Assembly (NCBI GenBank): GCA_000432155.1
Contig: FR888502.1
Location: forward strand, 90,824 to 154,823
DNA: 64,000 bases
Direction of reading: 5' to 3'
Source: Eubacterium sp. CAG:274
GTDB lineage: Bacteria; Bacillota; Clostridia; Lachnospirales; CAG-274
The notes under the pieces were generated by a model. The model did no database searches. It was given only the letters and a program-made list of their open reading frames with translations, and was not told where the DNA came from. Position numbers and translations under genes: made by a program. This document shows positions 7,378 through 15,223 of this stretch, piece after piece. Position 1 is the first letter of the stretch. Every line of letters begins with the position of its first letter.

Positions 7378-8622
7378 ATGGAAAGAAGAGTAGTAATTAC
7401 AGGTATTGGTGCATTAACACCTATTGGAAATAACACAGCTGAATTTTGGGACGGTCTTAAAAATGGTAAGAACGGTATTGCTCATATTACTAAGTTTAAC
7501 ACAGAAGCTGTTCAGAGTAAGGCAGTTTGTGCAGGCGAATTAAAGAACTTTGACCCAACAACAGTTGTTGAAAAGAAAGAAACTAAAAGACTTGATATGT
7601 TCAGTATCTACGGTATGGCTGTTGCTGATGAAGCAGTTAAAATGTCTGGTATTGACCTTGAAAGCATTGATAAGCATAAGTTTGGTGTAGTTTTCGGTTC
7701 AGGTATTGGTGGTTTAACTACTATTGAAGAACAGGGTAGAAGACTTGTAGAAAAAGGTATTAACAAGATTGCTCCATTATTTATTCCTATGGCAATAAGT
7801 AATATGGCAGCAGGTAATATTGCAATCCGTTTTGGTGCAAGAGGTACTTGTATTGATGTTGTAACAGCTTGTGCATCAAGTACAAACTGTATCGGCGAGG
7901 CTTTCAGAAATATTAAGCATGGTTACTCAGATTATATTATTGCTGGTGGTTCTGAAGCATCTATTTGCGAACTTGGTATTGGTGGTTTCGCAGCATTAAA
8001 GGCACTTTCTACAAGCGCAGACCCTGACAGAGCATCTATTCCTTTTGATAAGGAAAGAGGTGGTTTCGTTATGGGCGAAGGTGCAGGTGCAGTATTTATG
8101 GAATCTCTTGAATCTGCTCAGGCTAGAGGTGCTAAGATTTTAGCAGAAGTTGTTGGTTACGGCTCAACTTGTGATGCCAACCATATTACAAGCCCATTAC
8201 TTGATGGCGACGGTGCTGTTAAGGCTATGGAAGCTGCTATGGACGAAGCTGGTATTGAAAAGACAGAAGTAGGCTACATTAATGCCCATGGTACAAGTAC
8301 ACACATTAATGACGCAGCAGAAACTTTAGCTATTAAGACTTGCTTTGGCGATTATGCAAAGGATATTAACATTAGCTCAACTAAGTCTATGACAGGTCAC
8401 TTATTAGGTGCTACTGGTGCAGTTGAAGCTGTTGCATCTGTTTTAGCTCTTGAAAATAGCTTTGTACCACCTACAATTGGTTACAAAGTTCCTGATGAAG
8501 AATGTGACTTAAACTACACTCCAAACAAGGGTGTTGAAAGAGATATTAAGTATGCTTTAAGCAATACTTTAGGCTTTGGTGGTCACAATGCAGTATTATG
8601 TTTAAAGAAGTGGGAGGACTAA
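7378..8622 (+). CDS. fabF: 3-oxoacyl-ACP synthase II (KAS II)
   Basis: Elongating condensing enzyme, 414 aa. Catalytic Cys165 is in VVTACASSTNCIG, the first His in NAHGTSTHINDAAE and the second in KSMTGHLLGATGAVEA. N-terminus RRVVITGIGALTPIG is typical. AAGGAGG lies nine bases upstream of the ATG. It is the only elongating KAS in the window and so probably serves saturated and unsaturated chains. Four bases separate it from fabZ. Confidence 0.97.
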   Translation: MERRVVITGIGALTPIGNNTAEFWDGLKNGKNGIAHITKFNTEAVQSKAVCAGELKNFDPTTVVEKKETKRLDMFSIYGMAVADEAVKMSGIDLESIDKHKFGVVFGSGIGGLTTIEEQGRRLVEKGINKIAPLFIPMAISNMAAGNIAIRFGARGTCIDVVTACASSTNCIGEAFRNIKHGYSDYIIAGGSEASICELGIGGFAALKALSTSADPDRASIPFDKERGGFVMGEGAGAVFMESLESAQARGAKILAEVVGYGSTCDANHITSPLLDGDGAVKAMEAAMDEAGIEKTEVGYINAHGTSTHINDAAETLAIKTCFGDYAKDINISSTKSMTGHLLGATGAVEAVASVLALENSFVPPTIGYKVPDEECDLNYTPNKGVERDIKYALSNTLGFGGHNAVLCLKKWED

Positions 8623-8626
8623 TAAT

Positions 8627-9046
8627 ATGATGGATATTAAAGAAATTCAGTCAATTATACCTCATCGTTATCCATTCTGTCTTATTGACAGAGTTCTTGA
8701 ACTTGAAGAAGGTAAAAAGATTACAGCAATTAAGAATGTAACAATGAACGAAAACTTCTTTCAGGGTCACTTCCCAGGCGAACCTGTAATGCCAGGTGTT
8801 CTCATTATTGAGGCTATGGCACAGGCTGGTGCTGTTGCAATTCTTTCTATGGAAGAAAATAAGGGTAAGATTGCATACTTTGGTGGTATTGACAAGGCTA
8901 AGTTCAGAGGTAAGGTAACTCCTGGCGATACACTTAGATTTGAAGTTGAAATTGTTAAGCTCAAGAAAATGGCTGGTATTGGCAAGGGCATTGCTTATGT
9001 AGGCGATAAAAAGGTTGCAGAAGCTGAAATGACATTTATGTTTTAA
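8627..9046 (+). CDS. fabZ: 3-hydroxyacyl-ACP dehydratase
   Basis: Hot-dog-fold dehydratase that removes water from 3-hydroxyacyl-ACP. 139 aa. It has IIPHRYPFCLIDRVLE (active His) and GHFPGEPVMPGVLIIEAMAQ (active Glu), both diagnostic. The start is ATG 8627, with a second ATG at 8630 equally possible; GGAGG at 8613-8617 sits inside the end of fabF. Translationally coupled to fabF; the accB and accC genes often placed around fabZ in related operons are absent. Confidence 0.96.
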   Translation: MMDIKEIQSIIPHRYPFCLIDRVLELEEGKKITAIKNVTMNENFFQGHFPGEPVMPGVLIIEAMAQAGAVAILSMEENKGKIAYFGGIDKAKFRGKVTPGDTLRFEVEIVKLKKMAGIGKGIAYVGDKKVAEAEMTFMF

Positions 9047-9057
9047 GGAGATGCAAG

Positions 9058-9993
9058 ATGAAACTATTTGAAAATTTTAAATTGCCTGATGTGGAAACAC
9101 TTAAAAACACAGTAGAAGCAATTAAGGATAACCTTACTCCTGCTGAAAAGGCAAAAGAATCTTCTAAGGATAAATCAAAAGAAACTGCAAAGGAAGAAGT
9201 TCCTGCAGGTTGTATTAAATGCCCATCTTGTGGCAATATCTTAGAGAAAAAAGCTTTAGGCAGATTAAAGATTTGTCCAAAGTGTGCTAAGCTCTTCAGA
9301 CTTAATTCAAAGGATAGAGTAAAGACTATTGCTGATGAAAATTCATTTGTTGAATTTGATATAAATATGGAAGCAAAGGACCCTCTTAACTTCCCTGATT
9401 ACAAGACAAAGATTAAGTCTGTTCAGGAAAAGACAGGTCTTAAAGATGCTATCCGTACTGGTAAGTGTACAATAGGTGGATACGAAACAGTTTTAGCTGT
9501 TATGGACTCTACTTTCCTTATGGGTTCAATGGGTTCTGTTGTAGGCGAAAAGCTTACTAGAGCTTTTGAATATGCTACAGAAAACAGACTTCCTATTATT
9601 GTTTTCACTTGTTCTGGTGGTGCTAGAATGCAGGAGGGTATTGTTTCTCTTATGCAGATGGCTAAGATTAGTGCTGCTTGTGCAAAACATTCAGAAGCTG
9701 GTTTACTTTATATTACAGTTATTACTGACCCAACAACAGGTGGTGTAACAGCTAGTTTTGCTATGCTTGGGGATATTATACTTGCTGAACCTAAGGCTCT
9801 TATTGGTTTTGCCGGTAGACGAGTTATTGAGGGTACAATTAAGCAGAAACTTCCAGATGAATTCCAGACTGCTGAATTCTCTCTTGACCACGGTTTCGTA
9901 GATGCTATTGTAGACAGAGAACAGTTACCTCAGACATTAATGACTATTTTGAAATTACATAATTGCAAGAAAGGCGGTGCTGAAAATGCCTAA
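9058..9993 (+). CDS. accD: Acetyl-CoA carboxylase carboxyltransferase beta subunit
   Basis: Carboxyltransferase half that moves CO2 from biotin to acetyl-CoA to make malonyl-CoA. 311 aa. A four-cysteine zinc ribbon (CIKCPSCGNILEKK ... KICPKCAKLF, about residues 47-80) precedes the crotonase-fold domain with FTCSGGARMQEGIVSLMQM and DPTTGGVTASFAMLGD. An unusual lysine/glutamate-rich segment (residues about 28-45) links the N-terminus to the zinc ribbon. It overlaps accA by 8 bases. Confidence 0.96.
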   Translation: MKLFENFKLPDVETLKNTVEAIKDNLTPAEKAKESSKDKSKETAKEEVPAGCIKCPSCGNILEKKALGRLKICPKCAKLFRLNSKDRVKTIADENSFVEFDINMEAKDPLNFPDYKTKIKSVQEKTGLKDAIRTGKCTIGGYETVLAVMDSTFLMGSMGSVVGEKLTRAFEYATENRLPIIVFTCSGGARMQEGIVSLMQMAKISAACAKHSEAGLLYITVITDPTTGGVTASFAMLGDIILAEPKALIGFAGRRVIEGTIKQKLPDEFQTAEFSLDHGFVDAIVDREQLPQTLMTILKLHNCKKGGAENA

Positions 9994-10783
9994 GGCTTTT
10001 GACAGAGTCAGAATTGCAAGAAAGGTATCCAGACCGACCTCTCTTGATTATATAACTCATATTTTTGAAGATTTTATTGAATTCCATGGTGACAGAAATT
10101 TTGCTGACGATAAAGCTATTGTTGGTGGTATTGCATCTTTAAATGGTGTACCTGTTACTGTTATTGGTATTCAGAAAGGTAAGACAATGGAGGAAAATAT
10201 CGAAAGAAACTTCGGTTCTCCTCATCCAGAGGGCTACAGAAAGGCTCTTCGTCTTATGAAACAGGCTGAAAAGTTCAATAGACCTATTATCTGCTTTATT
10301 AACACAAGTGGTGCATACTGTGGTGTAGGTGCAGAAGAAAGAGGTCAGGGCGAGGCTATTGCCAGAAACCTTTTTGAACTTGCTAAAATTAAAGTTCCTA
10401 CAATTTCTATTGTTATTGGCGAAGGTGGTAGTGGTGGTGCATTAGCCCTTGCCGTAACAGATAGAGTATGGATGCTTGAAAATAGTGTTTACTCAGTTCT
10501 TAGTCCAGAGGGTTTTGCAAGTATTCTTTGGAAAGACCCTAAGAGATTTCAGGAGGCTGCTGATGTTATGCGTCTTACAGCACAGGACTTATATGAACTT
10601 GGCGTAATCGAAAAGGTTATAAAAGAAGTTAATGGCGGTTGCCAGAATGACTTTGGTTTCACAGCTAATCTCTTAAAATCTAAGTTAGAGATTGAAGTTA
10701 ATATTTTACAGTCGAAGGATTTAGAAACTCTCTTAAAGGAAAGATATGAGAGATTTAGAAAATTTGGCGAATTTAGTGAATAA
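9986..10783 (+). CDS. accA: Acetyl-CoA carboxylase carboxyltransferase alpha subunit
   Basis: Partner of AccD; together they form the carboxyltransferase. 265 aa from the ATG at 9986 (AAGGCGG at 9971-9977 is the ribosome site). Characteristic segments: SLDYITHIFEDFIEFHGDRN, GNPKG-like PHPEGYRKALRLMKQAEKF, NTSGAYCGVGAEERGQGEAI and GEGGSGGALALA. Last gene of the fatty-acid operon. Biotin carboxylase and BCCP are not in the window, so the enzyme must be completed by genes elsewhere. Confidence 0.96.
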   Translation: MPKAFDRVRIARKVSRPTSLDYITHIFEDFIEFHGDRNFADDKAIVGGIASLNGVPVTVIGIQKGKTMEENIERNFGSPHPEGYRKALRLMKQAEKFNRPIICFINTSGAYCGVGAEERGQGEAIARNLFELAKIKVPTISIVIGEGGSGGALALAVTDRVWMLENSVYSVLSPEGFASILWKDPKRFQEAADVMRLTAQDLYELGVIEKVIKEVNGGCQNDFGFTANLLKSKLEIEVNILQSKDLETLLKERYERFRKFGEFSE

Positions 10784-10796
10784 TAAGTAATAAAAG

Positions 10797-10836
10797 TGGG
10801 TATTCGTAGATATATTTACGAATACCCGTTTTGTTT
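10797..10836. terminator. Terminator of the fab operon
   Basis: GGGTATTCGTA pairs with TACGAATACCC over a short AT loop, followed by GTTTTGTTTTG. It lies between the convergent accA and SOD-like genes. Confidence 0.85.
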
Positions 10837-10840
10837 TGAA

Positions 10841-11287
10841 TTATTGTTCTATTATTTCTCCACAAGCTATCTTTTTGCCTGAATTTCCACTAGGCTGTGT
10901 TGTAAAATCGTCAGGTTGTGAATGTATTATAACTGTTCTTCCTATTATTTCATTTACAGTAAATTTGTTTATTAAAACAGACATAAAGGCATATCCATTG
11001 TTTGAAAAAAGTGGTGGCAAGTCCCCAGCGTGGTATGGGTGAGGACAGTTTGTAGGATTGTAATGACCACCTGTGTTTGCAAAAGGGTCATCTGCATTTC
11101 CTGTACAAACATTACCCTCGTGAATATGGAAACCGAAAATCCCACCAGAACAGTCTTGTTCCACAGGTAACCCATGAACCTCTGCTGTTATTAAAACACC
11201 GTCTTGTATCTGATGAAATGTAATTCTGCCTTGTAGGCGAGGATATTCTGCACTTCCATATACATAAGCTATAGCTTTTTCATTCAT
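10841..11287 (-). CDS. Copper/zinc superoxide dismutase family protein
   Basis: 148-aa protein of the Cu/Zn-SOD fold. Metal ligand positions are recognisable: GFHIHEG (two His), NTGGHYNP (bridging His), HPYHAGDLP (zinc His and Asp) and the last copper His in VIIHSQPDDF. Cys in GNVCTG and in IACGEI could form the usual disulfide. There is no signal peptide, so the protein is predicted to be cytoplasmic, unlike most bacterial SodC. Such leaderless forms occur in gut Clostridia. Whether it dismutates superoxide in this anaerobe cannot be judged from sequence. Start ATG 11287 has GAGGTG nearby. Confidence 0.85.
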   Translation of the reverse strand: MNEKAIAYVYGSAEYPRLQGRITFHQIQDGVLITAEVHGLPVEQDCSGGIFGFHIHEGNVCTGNADDPFANTGGHYNPTNCPHPYHAGDLPPLFSNNGYAFMSVLINKFTVNEIIGRTVIIHSQPDDFTTQPSGNSGKKIACGEIIEQ

Positions 11288-11433
11288 TGTATCACCTCAA
11301 TTTATTCTTATGCTGGGTATGAAGTGAATAAAACAAAATTATATATTACAAAAACAATTATGTAATTGACCTTAAATGATATATCCTATATAATGACTTT
11401 TGATTTGGTTATAAAAATTTTGTGAGGTAAAAA

Positions 11434-11889
11434 ATGAAAGATGAAAAAATTATAAATGGCATAAACAAGGTTAGAGCGGAATTTTCATTAATTGTATATT
11501 ATGGCGTTATACTTTCCATTTTGATAAAAGTATTCTATTTTGGCTGTGGATTTAATGATATTATTACTGAGTATATTATAGTTGTGGCATTTCCTATTTA
11601 CCAGCTTATAAGAACTGCTATGCTTAAAATAAATATGTGGGATAGTGAAAAGGGAAGAAAGAAAAGTACGCAATGGATTTATACCATAGTTGTAATTGCT
11701 TTTGTTAGTTTGGGATATTTGTATGTGTGGCATACTAAGAAAAATTTTGGTGTTGAAAGTGGATTAAATTACTTGTTGTTTATAGGTTGTTTCGCTATTG
11801 TCTATTTTATTACGGGAAAATATAGAAAGCATTTAGAGAAAAAGTATGAAAATGAGTTTTCGCAAGATGATAAATCGGACAAGGAGTGA
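11434..11889 (+). CDS. Small four-helix membrane protein of unknown function
   Basis: 151 aa. It has a soluble N-terminus (MKDEKIINGINKVRAEF), then about four hydrophobic segments (SLIVYYGVILSILIKVFYFG, YIIVVAFPIYQLIRT, WIYTIVVIAFVSLGYLYVW and YLLFIGCFAIVYFITG), and a charged C-terminal tail rich in K, E and D. This layout resembles small uncharacterised Clostridia membrane proteins (DUF6773-like), but I am not certain of the family. GTGAGG is the ribosome site just upstream of ATG 11434. It is a single gene between the SOD-like gene and the Cys-rich gene. Confidence 0.7.
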   Translation: MKDEKIINGINKVRAEFSLIVYYGVILSILIKVFYFGCGFNDIITEYIIVVAFPIYQLIRTAMLKINMWDSEKGRKKSTQWIYTIVVIAFVSLGYLYVWHTKKNFGVESGLNYLLFIGCFAIVYFITGKYRKHLEKKYENEFSQDDKSDKE

Positions 11890-11979
11890 CAATTAAAAAT
11901 ATTTTTTTACAGGACAGGCAATTTTTTAGAAATAGTTCATAGAATTAAGTGTACTCAAAATTATGGAGGTATTTAATTT

Positions 11980-12189
11980 ATGAACTTCAATAACAATTCC
12001 TGCCTTTGGATTATTTTAATCTTATTATTCTGTGGCTGTGGCGAAAACGGATTTGGTAACTTCGGCAACTGTGGTTGTGGCTGTGAAAACGGTATGGACA
12101 ATTGCTGGATTATTATCATTATTCTTCTTTTCTGCTGCTGTGGAAATAATTCAAACTGTGGCTGTGGCGGTTGCGACAGCAAGTGCTAA
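11980..12189 (+). CDS. Cysteine-rich mini membrane protein
   Basis: 69 aa with 14 cysteines. Two similar blocks are visible: hydrophobic WIILILLFCGCG followed by a Gly/Asn/Cys segment GNFGNCGCGC, and then WIIIIILLFCCCG followed by NCGCGGCDSKC. Each hydrophobic block could span or insert in a membrane. Similar Clostridia proteins carry the label chorion-class high-cysteine protein; function is unknown. The cysteines suggest metal binding or cross-linking, perhaps in a spore coat or envelope, but that is inference. Start ATG 11980 has GGAGG at 11964-11968 (ATTATGGAGGTATT). Confidence 0.75.
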   Translation: MNFNNNSCLWIILILLFCGCGENGFGNFGNCGCGCENGMDNCWIIIIILLFCCCGNNSNCGCGGCDSKC

Positions 12190-12232
12190 GTTGTGCAGGA
12201 AATGTTTGACTTCCTGTAACTGAAAAGGGTAC

Positions 12233-12268
12233 AAAAAAGGCTCTGTGGGTTTTCCACAGAGCCTTTTA
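12233..12268. terminator. Bidirectional terminator
   Basis: AAAAAAGGCTCTGTGG pairs with CCACAGAGCCTTTT around GTTTT. It lies between the convergent Cys-rich gene and rubrerythrin. Confidence 0.9.
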
Positions 12269-12286
12269 AAGTGTCAAAGGTATATA

Positions 12287-12820
12287 TTAGAAATTTTCAG
12301 CCATAATTTCAAAGTAAGCCTGAGGGTGCTTACAAGTTGGACATACCTTTGGAGCAGATTCTCCATAGTGAATGTGACCACAGTTACGGCAAATCCATAA
12401 CTTTTTACCTTCTGATTTGAAAACAGTACTGTTATTAATGTTGTCAATTAACTTCTTGTATCTTTCTTCGTGATGGGCCTCAATCTTTGCAACTAAATCA
12501 AAGAGTTTTGCAATATCGTCAAAACCTTCTTCTCTTGCTTCCTTTGCAAAAGTTGGATACATATCTGTATGTTCTTCATTTTCTCCGGCAGCAGCAGCTT
12601 TAAGGTTATCCATAGTGTTGCCAATGCCATCTAAGAGTTTGAACCAAAGTTTAGCGTGTTCCTTTTCATTGTTAGCTGTTTCAAGGAAAATAGCTGAAAT
12701 CTGTTCGTAACCCTCTTTTTTAGCTGTACTTGCAAAGTATGTATACTTGTTACGAGCCATAGACTCACCAGCAAAAGCTGTCATTAAATTTTTTTCTGTT
12801 TTTGAACCCTTTAATTCCAT
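12287..12820 (-). CDS. rbr: Rubrerythrin
   Basis: Non-haem di-iron peroxidase that removes hydrogen peroxide in anaerobes. 177 aa. N-terminal ferritin-like four-helix domain with the di-iron ligand segments GESMARNKYTYFA, ETANNEKEHAKLWF and EIEAHHEERY-like (KIEAHHEERYKKL). The C-terminal rubredoxin-like domain has WICRNCGHIHYG and CPTCKHPQAYFE, giving the Fe(Cys)4 site. Start ATG 12820 has AGGAGG ten bases upstream. A 16-bp palindrome resembling a PerR/Fur box lies immediately before the ribosome site (12836-12851), which would fit peroxide or iron control. Confidence 0.96.
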   Translation of the reverse strand: MELKGSKTEKNLMTAFAGESMARNKYTYFASTAKKEGYEQISAIFLETANNEKEHAKLWFKLLDGIGNTMDNLKAAAAGENEEHTDMYPTFAKEAREEGFDDIAKLFDLVAKIEAHHEERYKKLIDNINNSTVFKSEGKKLWICRNCGHIHYGESAPKVCPTCKHPQAYFEIMAENF

Positions 12821-12835
12821 AAATCATACCTCCTA

Positions 12836-12851
12836 AATAATAATTATTATT
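12836..12851. promoter_or_regulatory. Palindrome before rubrerythrin (PerR/Fur-like)
   Basis: AATAATAATTATTATT, a perfect 16-bp palindrome, directly upstream of the rubrerythrin ribosome site. The identical 16 bases occur before the pfl operon at 41441-41456. Its form is near the AT-rich PerR/Fur family consensus. Confidence 0.5.
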
Positions 12852-12987
12852 GTTTAAGTTAAATATAGTATATCACTTTAGGTAAAATTTGTCAATAATA
12901 AAAAAATATTTTTCTAAAGATTACAAGTGTTGATTTGATTTTTTGTGGCAACAATAAAAATATAAAACAATAGAATGGGGCGTGAAT

Positions 12988-14250
12988 ATGGAAAAGTATA
13001 TAGTTACAAAAAGTCAAAATCTTTCAGGAGTTGTCGAAATTGGCGGTGCAAAAAACTCAGTTTTGCCCATTATGGCTGGCTGTTTATTGACAGGAGAAAA
13101 ATGTGAAATTAAAAATGTTCCAAAATTAACAGATGTAGAAATTATGGTGCAATTACTTAGAGATTGTGGTGCAGAAGTAAATTTTGATAACAGTCTTAGT
13201 ATATACTGTAATGAAGTTTTTAATCAAATTGCAAGAGATGAAAAAGCAAGAGATATAAGAGCATCTTTTTTGCTTGCCGGAGCTATGTTAGGCAGATTTG
13301 GTAAGGCTGTTATGCCTATGCCGGGAGGTTGTAGCATAGGTTTAAGACCTGTAGATTTGCATTTAAAGGGTTTTACAAGTCTTGGAGCAGAATGTAACAT
13401 TGAGCAAGGTATGGTAAATATTGAGGCAAAAGAGTTAAAGGGTAATGATGTATATTTGGATTTTCCCAGTGTAGGTGCAACTGAAAATATAATGCTTGCA
13501 GGAGTTTTGGCAAAGGGAGAAACTACAATAAGTAATTGTGCCATAGAGCCTGAAATTGTAGATTTGGCAAAGTTTTTAAATTCCATTGGTGCAAAAATTA
13601 GTGGTGCTGGCACAGACACTATTGTAATAAAAGGTGTAAATGAACTAGGTGGTTGCTGTCACAGAGTAATTCCAGACAGAATAGAGGCAGGCACTTTTAT
13701 GATTGCTGTTGCCGGTACTGGTGGCAATGTAAAAATACAAGATGTAATACCTGAACAGCTAAGACCTGTTATTTCAAAACTAAAAGAGGCCGATGTTGAA
13801 GTTAAAGAAGATGAAAACTCAGTTACAGTATGTTCAGACGGATTTATAGCAAACACAGATATTAAAACTATGCCTTATCCGGGTTTTCCTACAGATATGC
13901 AGGCACAATTTATGGGACTAATGTGTGGTGGTCTTGGTACAGGAATAATAAACGAAACGGTTTTTGAAAACAGATTTATGCAAGTACCTGAATTTATAAA
14001 AATGGGTGCAGATATTACCATAGAGGGAAGGTGTGCCGTTGTAAAAGGTGTAGAAACAATGAAAGGTGCTAAGGTAAGGGCAACAGATTTAAGAGCCGGT
14101 GCAGGTCTTGTAATTACTGGGTTAGGTGCAGAGGGAGTAACAGAAATTACAGATATTCACTATATTGATAGAGGTTATGAAAATTTTGACGGAAAATTAA
14201 GAGGTATAGGAGCAGATATTATTAGAATAAATGAACAGGCTATGCAATAA
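12988..14250 (+). CDS. murA: UDP-N-acetylglucosamine 1-carboxyvinyltransferase
   Basis: First committed step of peptidoglycan precursor synthesis: transfers enolpyruvyl from PEP to UDP-GlcNAc in the cytoplasm. 420 aa from ATG 12988, chosen because AATGGGG at 12974-12980 is correctly spaced; a GTG at 12982 is too close. The fosfomycin-target Cys is at position 115, in MPGGCSIGLRPVDLHLKG. Other conserved parts are GGAKNSVLPIMAG at the N-terminus and the C-terminal DLRAGAGLVI. It is followed at 19 bases by spoIID, as the murA and spoIID genes are neighbours in Bacillus, so this is probably the sporulation-linked paralogue if there are two. Confidence 0.95.
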   Translation: MEKYIVTKSQNLSGVVEIGGAKNSVLPIMAGCLLTGEKCEIKNVPKLTDVEIMVQLLRDCGAEVNFDNSLSIYCNEVFNQIARDEKARDIRASFLLAGAMLGRFGKAVMPMPGGCSIGLRPVDLHLKGFTSLGAECNIEQGMVNIEAKELKGNDVYLDFPSVGATENIMLAGVLAKGETTISNCAIEPEIVDLAKFLNSIGAKISGAGTDTIVIKGVNELGGCCHRVIPDRIEAGTFMIAVAGTGGNVKIQDVIPEQLRPVISKLKEADVEVKEDENSVTVCSDGFIANTDIKTMPYPGFPTDMQAQFMGLMCGGLGTGIINETVFENRFMQVPEFIKMGADITIEGRCAVVKGVETMKGAKVRATDLRAGAGLVITGLGAEGVTEITDIHYIDRGYENFDGKLRGIGADIIRINEQAMQ

Positions 14251-14269
14251 ATTCTAAAGAGGTGATAAT

Positions 14270-15151
14270 GTGAAAAAAATATTGCTGTCTTTATTAATTG
14301 CAATAGGTCTTGGTGTTAGCAATAACAACAAAGTAGAAATACCAGCTTGTTCAATAGTTGAAACAAAAGAGGAAAAGCAAGAAAAAGTTATGGAAAATAT
14401 TCAGAACAAAAGAGATGACAGGTTGGAAAACTATGTAATAGGTGTAGTGGCAGGGGAAATGTCAGTATCTTTTCCTTATGAGGCATTAAAGGCACAGGCT
14501 GTTGCATCAAGGACTTATGCGATAAGAGGTGCTAATGGCAATAAAAATTTTGATTATACTAAATTAAAGCAAAACTATACTTCTGTTGATAAAATGAAAA
14601 AAATGTGGGGAAAATCCTTTGATGAAAATTATAAAAAAATAAGTCAATGTGTAAATGCTACACAGGGAGAAATTTTGGAATACAATAATGAACCTATATT
14701 GGCTGTATTTTGTTCTACTTCTAATGGAGAAACAGAAAATTGCAAAGATGTTTGGGGACAAGATTTACAGTATCTAACTAGCGTTGAGTCAAAAGGGGAC
14801 AAATATTCTCCCTATTATAACGGTAGTGTAACTGTATCAGCCAAAACTATGAAAAATATATTTGGTTCTGAAAATATAGTTATAAAAGAAAGAACTAATG
14901 CCGGATATGTGTCAACTGTTTCTATTGGCGGAAAAGAATTTTCAGGAGAAAAAATAAGGACAACATTTCATTTAAAATCCTGTGATTTTACTATAACTAA
15001 AAATGGAAGTGACATAGTTTTTAAAACAAAGGGTTATGGTCATGGCGTTGGTATGAGTCAATATGGAGCGGTTTATATGGCTAATAATGGAACAAAATAT
15101 ACAGATATACTTAGTCATTATTATAAGAATACAAATATTAAGAAAATATAA
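14270..15151 (+). CDS. spoIID: Stage II sporulation protein D
   Basis: Membrane-anchored lytic transglycosylase of the DMP engulfment complex, which degrades septal peptidoglycan during forespore engulfment. 293 aa. N-terminal signal anchor (MKKILLSLLIAIGLGV), then the SpoIID domain with VAGEMSVSFPYEALKAQAVA (the catalytic Glu lies in GEM) and SRTYAIRG, and the C-terminal GYGHGVGMSQYGA. The start is GTG 14270, because the in-frame ATG two bases earlier runs straight into TGA; AAAGAGGTG precedes it. It marks the organism as spore-forming. Confidence 0.93.
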   Translation: MKKILLSLLIAIGLGVSNNNKVEIPACSIVETKEEKQEKVMENIQNKRDDRLENYVIGVVAGEMSVSFPYEALKAQAVASRTYAIRGANGNKNFDYTKLKQNYTSVDKMKKMWGKSFDENYKKISQCVNATQGEILEYNNEPILAVFCSTSNGETENCKDVWGQDLQYLTSVESKGDKYSPYYNGSVTVSAKTMKNIFGSENIVIKERTNAGYVSTVSIGGKEFSGEKIRTTFHLKSCDFTITKNGSDIVFKTKGYGHGVGMSQYGAVYMANNGTKYTDILSHYYKNTNIKKI

Positions 15152-15223
15152 ATTTACTTTGGGTAATATTGAATTGTGCTGTTTTTTGTATTAAAATAGT
15201 TAGAAATGAAAGGAGTTGTTTTT

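Noticed and set aside
11973..12182. Pro/Gln-rich 69-aa frame antisense to the Cys-rich gene
   Set aside because: Its composition (QPQPQL) is just the complement of TGTGGCTGT-type codons; the forward frame has a ribosome site and coherent hydrophobic blocks.
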